Of a stretch of DNA of 64,000 nt, positions 62,773-64,000 are shown piece by piece. A program made the position numbers and the translations under genes. The notes below the pieces were generated by a model. That model saw only the letters and a program-made list of their open reading frames with translations, was not told the DNA's origin and did no database searches. Origin of the DNA: an uncultured Prevotellaceae bacterium (GTDB lineage Bacteria > Bacteroidota > Bacteroidia > Bacteroidales > Bacteroidaceae); the NCBI GenBank assembly GCA_946617675.1, contig CAMOKH010000097.1, forward strand, positions 1 to 64,000, read 5' to 3'. The number at the start of each line of letters is the position of its first letter. The stretch's first letter is position 1.

Positions 62773-64000
62773 TGATGCGGCCCTGGGGCTTGGCGTAGGT
62801 GGCGCCGGTTCGGCCCTGCAGACTCTTCTCCATGAAGCTGGCCACGACGTTGCGCGTCAGCTCGCTGCCCTGCTTCAGTACCTTGCAGCCCTTCAGGGCG
62901 TCGTAGAAGCCGCCACCCTTGTAGTAGGTCGTCACGGCCACGGTGTACGAGCGCGCGGGGTCGATGTCGGCATACTGGCCCGTGGCCTTGTCGAGCACGC
63001 GCACGTCGCTGACGGTGTGGCTCGCCGTGTGTATGGTGTAGCTGATGCCCGAGCACTGCGGGAAGTTGCCGTCGAAGTCGGGCGTCTTGGCCGTACACTT
63101 ACGCAGCAGGTCGAGGATGGTGGCCCCCGTTACCTCGAGCATCACCAGCGCCTGGTCGTAGGGCGAGAGAGCGGCGATGTGGCCGTAGGTGATGTCGCCC
63201 GGCTGCACGTCGTTGCGTATGCCGCCGCCGTTCTCGAAGGCGATGTCGGCACCCATAGCCTGCCGGTAGGCGTCGGCTACGAGGTCGCCGGCGTTGGTCT
63301 CGGCGCGTCGCACGTACATCTGTCCGGCCTCGTCGGTGACCACCAGTCGGTAGTCGCTGCGGCAGACGACGCGGTTGACGATCTGGTCCATCAGCCGCTT
63401 GATGCTGTCGGTGGCGGCCGTCACCTGCGGGTTCTCGTACGCCACCTCGGCGGCTGGCACGAGCACGGTCTGCATCCGTCCGTCGGGCGTGATGATGAGC
63501 TTGCCGATGTTGGCAAACTGCGTGCCGGTCTGGCTGATGCCTATGGGCTTGCCTGCCAGGTTTGCCTGGGTGTCGTGGGGAATGGTGTTGTGGCTGTGGC
63601 CGTCGAGCACGACGTCGATGCCCTTTGTGGCGGCAATGAGGCGGTGGGAGTCGAAGCCCATGGACTGCGTCTCCTCGCCGACGTGCGAGATGAGCACCAC
63701 GTAGTCGGCACCCTCGCGGCGGGCGTCGTCGACGGCCTGCTGTATGAGCTGGTAGAAGAGCTCGGGCTTCAGGTCGTAGACCACGTTGCCGCCGTCGTCG
63801 TGGAAGGCGTAGCTCTCGAGCAGCATCGTCTCGGGCGTGACGGCCCCGACGAAGGCCACGCGCTTGTCGCCGACGCGGTAGATGACGTAGGCGGGGTAGT
63901 AGGACTTGGTGGCGCCGCCGTCGAAGAAGTTGGTGCAGACGACGGGGGCCTCCATCTGGCCGAGCAGCTCCTTCATGCGTGGCACGCCGTAGTCGAACTC
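62759..64000 (-). CDS. 5'-nucleotidase / UshA-type metallophosphatase, 5' part beyond the window
   Basis: The last 413 residues are visible and the frame stays open to base 64000, so the N-terminus with the first metal ligands is missing. Seen: VCTNFF, VLISHVGEETQ and DVVLDGHSHNTIP (metal-binding His residues of the phosphoesterase domain), then the 5'-nucleotidase C-terminal domain with ETNAGDLVADAYR, ENGGGIRNDV and GGGFYDALKG. It hydrolyses nucleotides or UDP-sugars in the periplasm. The final four codons appear to lie inside palindromic element copy 3. Confidence 0.9.
   Translation of the reverse strand, partial: EFDYGVPRMKELLGQMEAPVVCTNFFDGGATKSYYPAYVIYRVGDKRVAFVGAVTPETMLLESYAFHDDGGNVVYDLKPELFYQLIQQAVDDARREGADYVVLISHVGEETQSMGFDSHRLIAATKGIDVVLDGHSHNTIPHDTQANLAGKPIGISQTGTQFANIGKLIITPDGRMQTVLVPAAEVAYENPQVTAATDSIKRLMDQIVNRVVCRSDYRLVVTDEAGQMYVRRAETNAGDLVADAYRQAMGADIAFENGGGIRNDVQPGDITYGHIAALSPYDQALVMLEVTGATILDLLRKCTAKTPDFDGNFPQCSGISYTIHTASHTVSDVRVLDKATGQYADIDPARSYTVAVTTYYKGGGFYDALKGCKVLKQGSELTRNVVASFMEKSLQGRTGATYAKPQGRITIVD

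Overview
The window reads as chromosome of a GC-rich member of the Bacteroidales, most likely Prevotellaceae. The grounds are the many TAnnTTTG promoter boxes (the Bacteroidetes -7 element, several with a TTTG at about -33), the near absence of Shine-Dalgarno sequences, families largely confined to this phylum (DUF4827, DUF4348), and secreted proteins that end either in a dockerin pair or in a tail of the YDLQGRRV...GKKIVVK type. No rRNA, tRNA, CRISPR array, insertion sequence or SusC/SusD pair was seen.

Layout. 1-950 holds two broken genes: a remnant of a polyvalent-protein kinase and an HsdR-like start joined to foreign sequence. 1365-8193 carries a GH3 lipoprotein, then an operon for a tandem CotH-kinase/dockerin protein, a cohesin-like protein and a 63-residue peptide. 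8348-13654 (minus) has glmM with a DUF4827 lipoprotein, a zinc-type P-ATPase and nrnA. 13738-18230 has a large GH128-like dockerin protein and an Rpn-type nuclease with a minisatellite. 18555-23452 (minus) has a nucleotidyltransferase, a histidine phosphatase, a C1 peptidase and an M24 aminopeptidase. 23538-27264 has two patatins around a retropepsin-like protein and trmD, plus a small HExxH protein. 27717-35839 runs from two secreted HExxH proteases straight into ligA and a B3/4-domain protein. 35804-45245 has a GH2 enzyme, a two-gene ABC exporter, pheS, a DUF4348 lipoprotein and murB. 45388-51678 has a large surface protein, a second small peptide and a second GH128-like dockerin protein. 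51664-54853 is a compact clpS-clpA-aat operon, that is, most of a bacterial N-degron pathway. 54935-64000 has an outer-membrane barrel, a second C1 peptidase, copA coupled to a double GH43 protein, a PemK/MazF-type toxin-antitoxin pair, a protein that is little more than a signal peptide plus dockerin, and a 5'-nucleotidase cut by the window edge.

Two themes cut across the region. First, one cohesin-like protein and five dockerin-bearing exported proteins (CotH, two GH128-like enzymes, one protease, one mini-protein) suggest a scattered cohesin-dockerin assembly outside any classical cellulosome cluster. Second, the DNA is full of small repeat elements that the genes do not explain. (a) Arrays of a 7-bp period, usually exactly four units (28 bp), lie between genes and also in frame inside ligA, a GH2 gene, an ABC-transporter gene and a zinc ATPase gene; a five-unit array forms the 3' end of clpA. 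(b) An 80-bp GC-rich palindrome lies in frame between the membrane and ATPase domains of another ABC gene. (c) Palindromes built from ACGAATT repeats lie at three convergent junctions. (d) Three mosaic elements of about 270-420 bp have inverted GCACTTCC-rich ends and end in ACTATAG. Every convergent junction with room for one carries a long inverted repeat. I consider these repeat families the most interesting content of the window.
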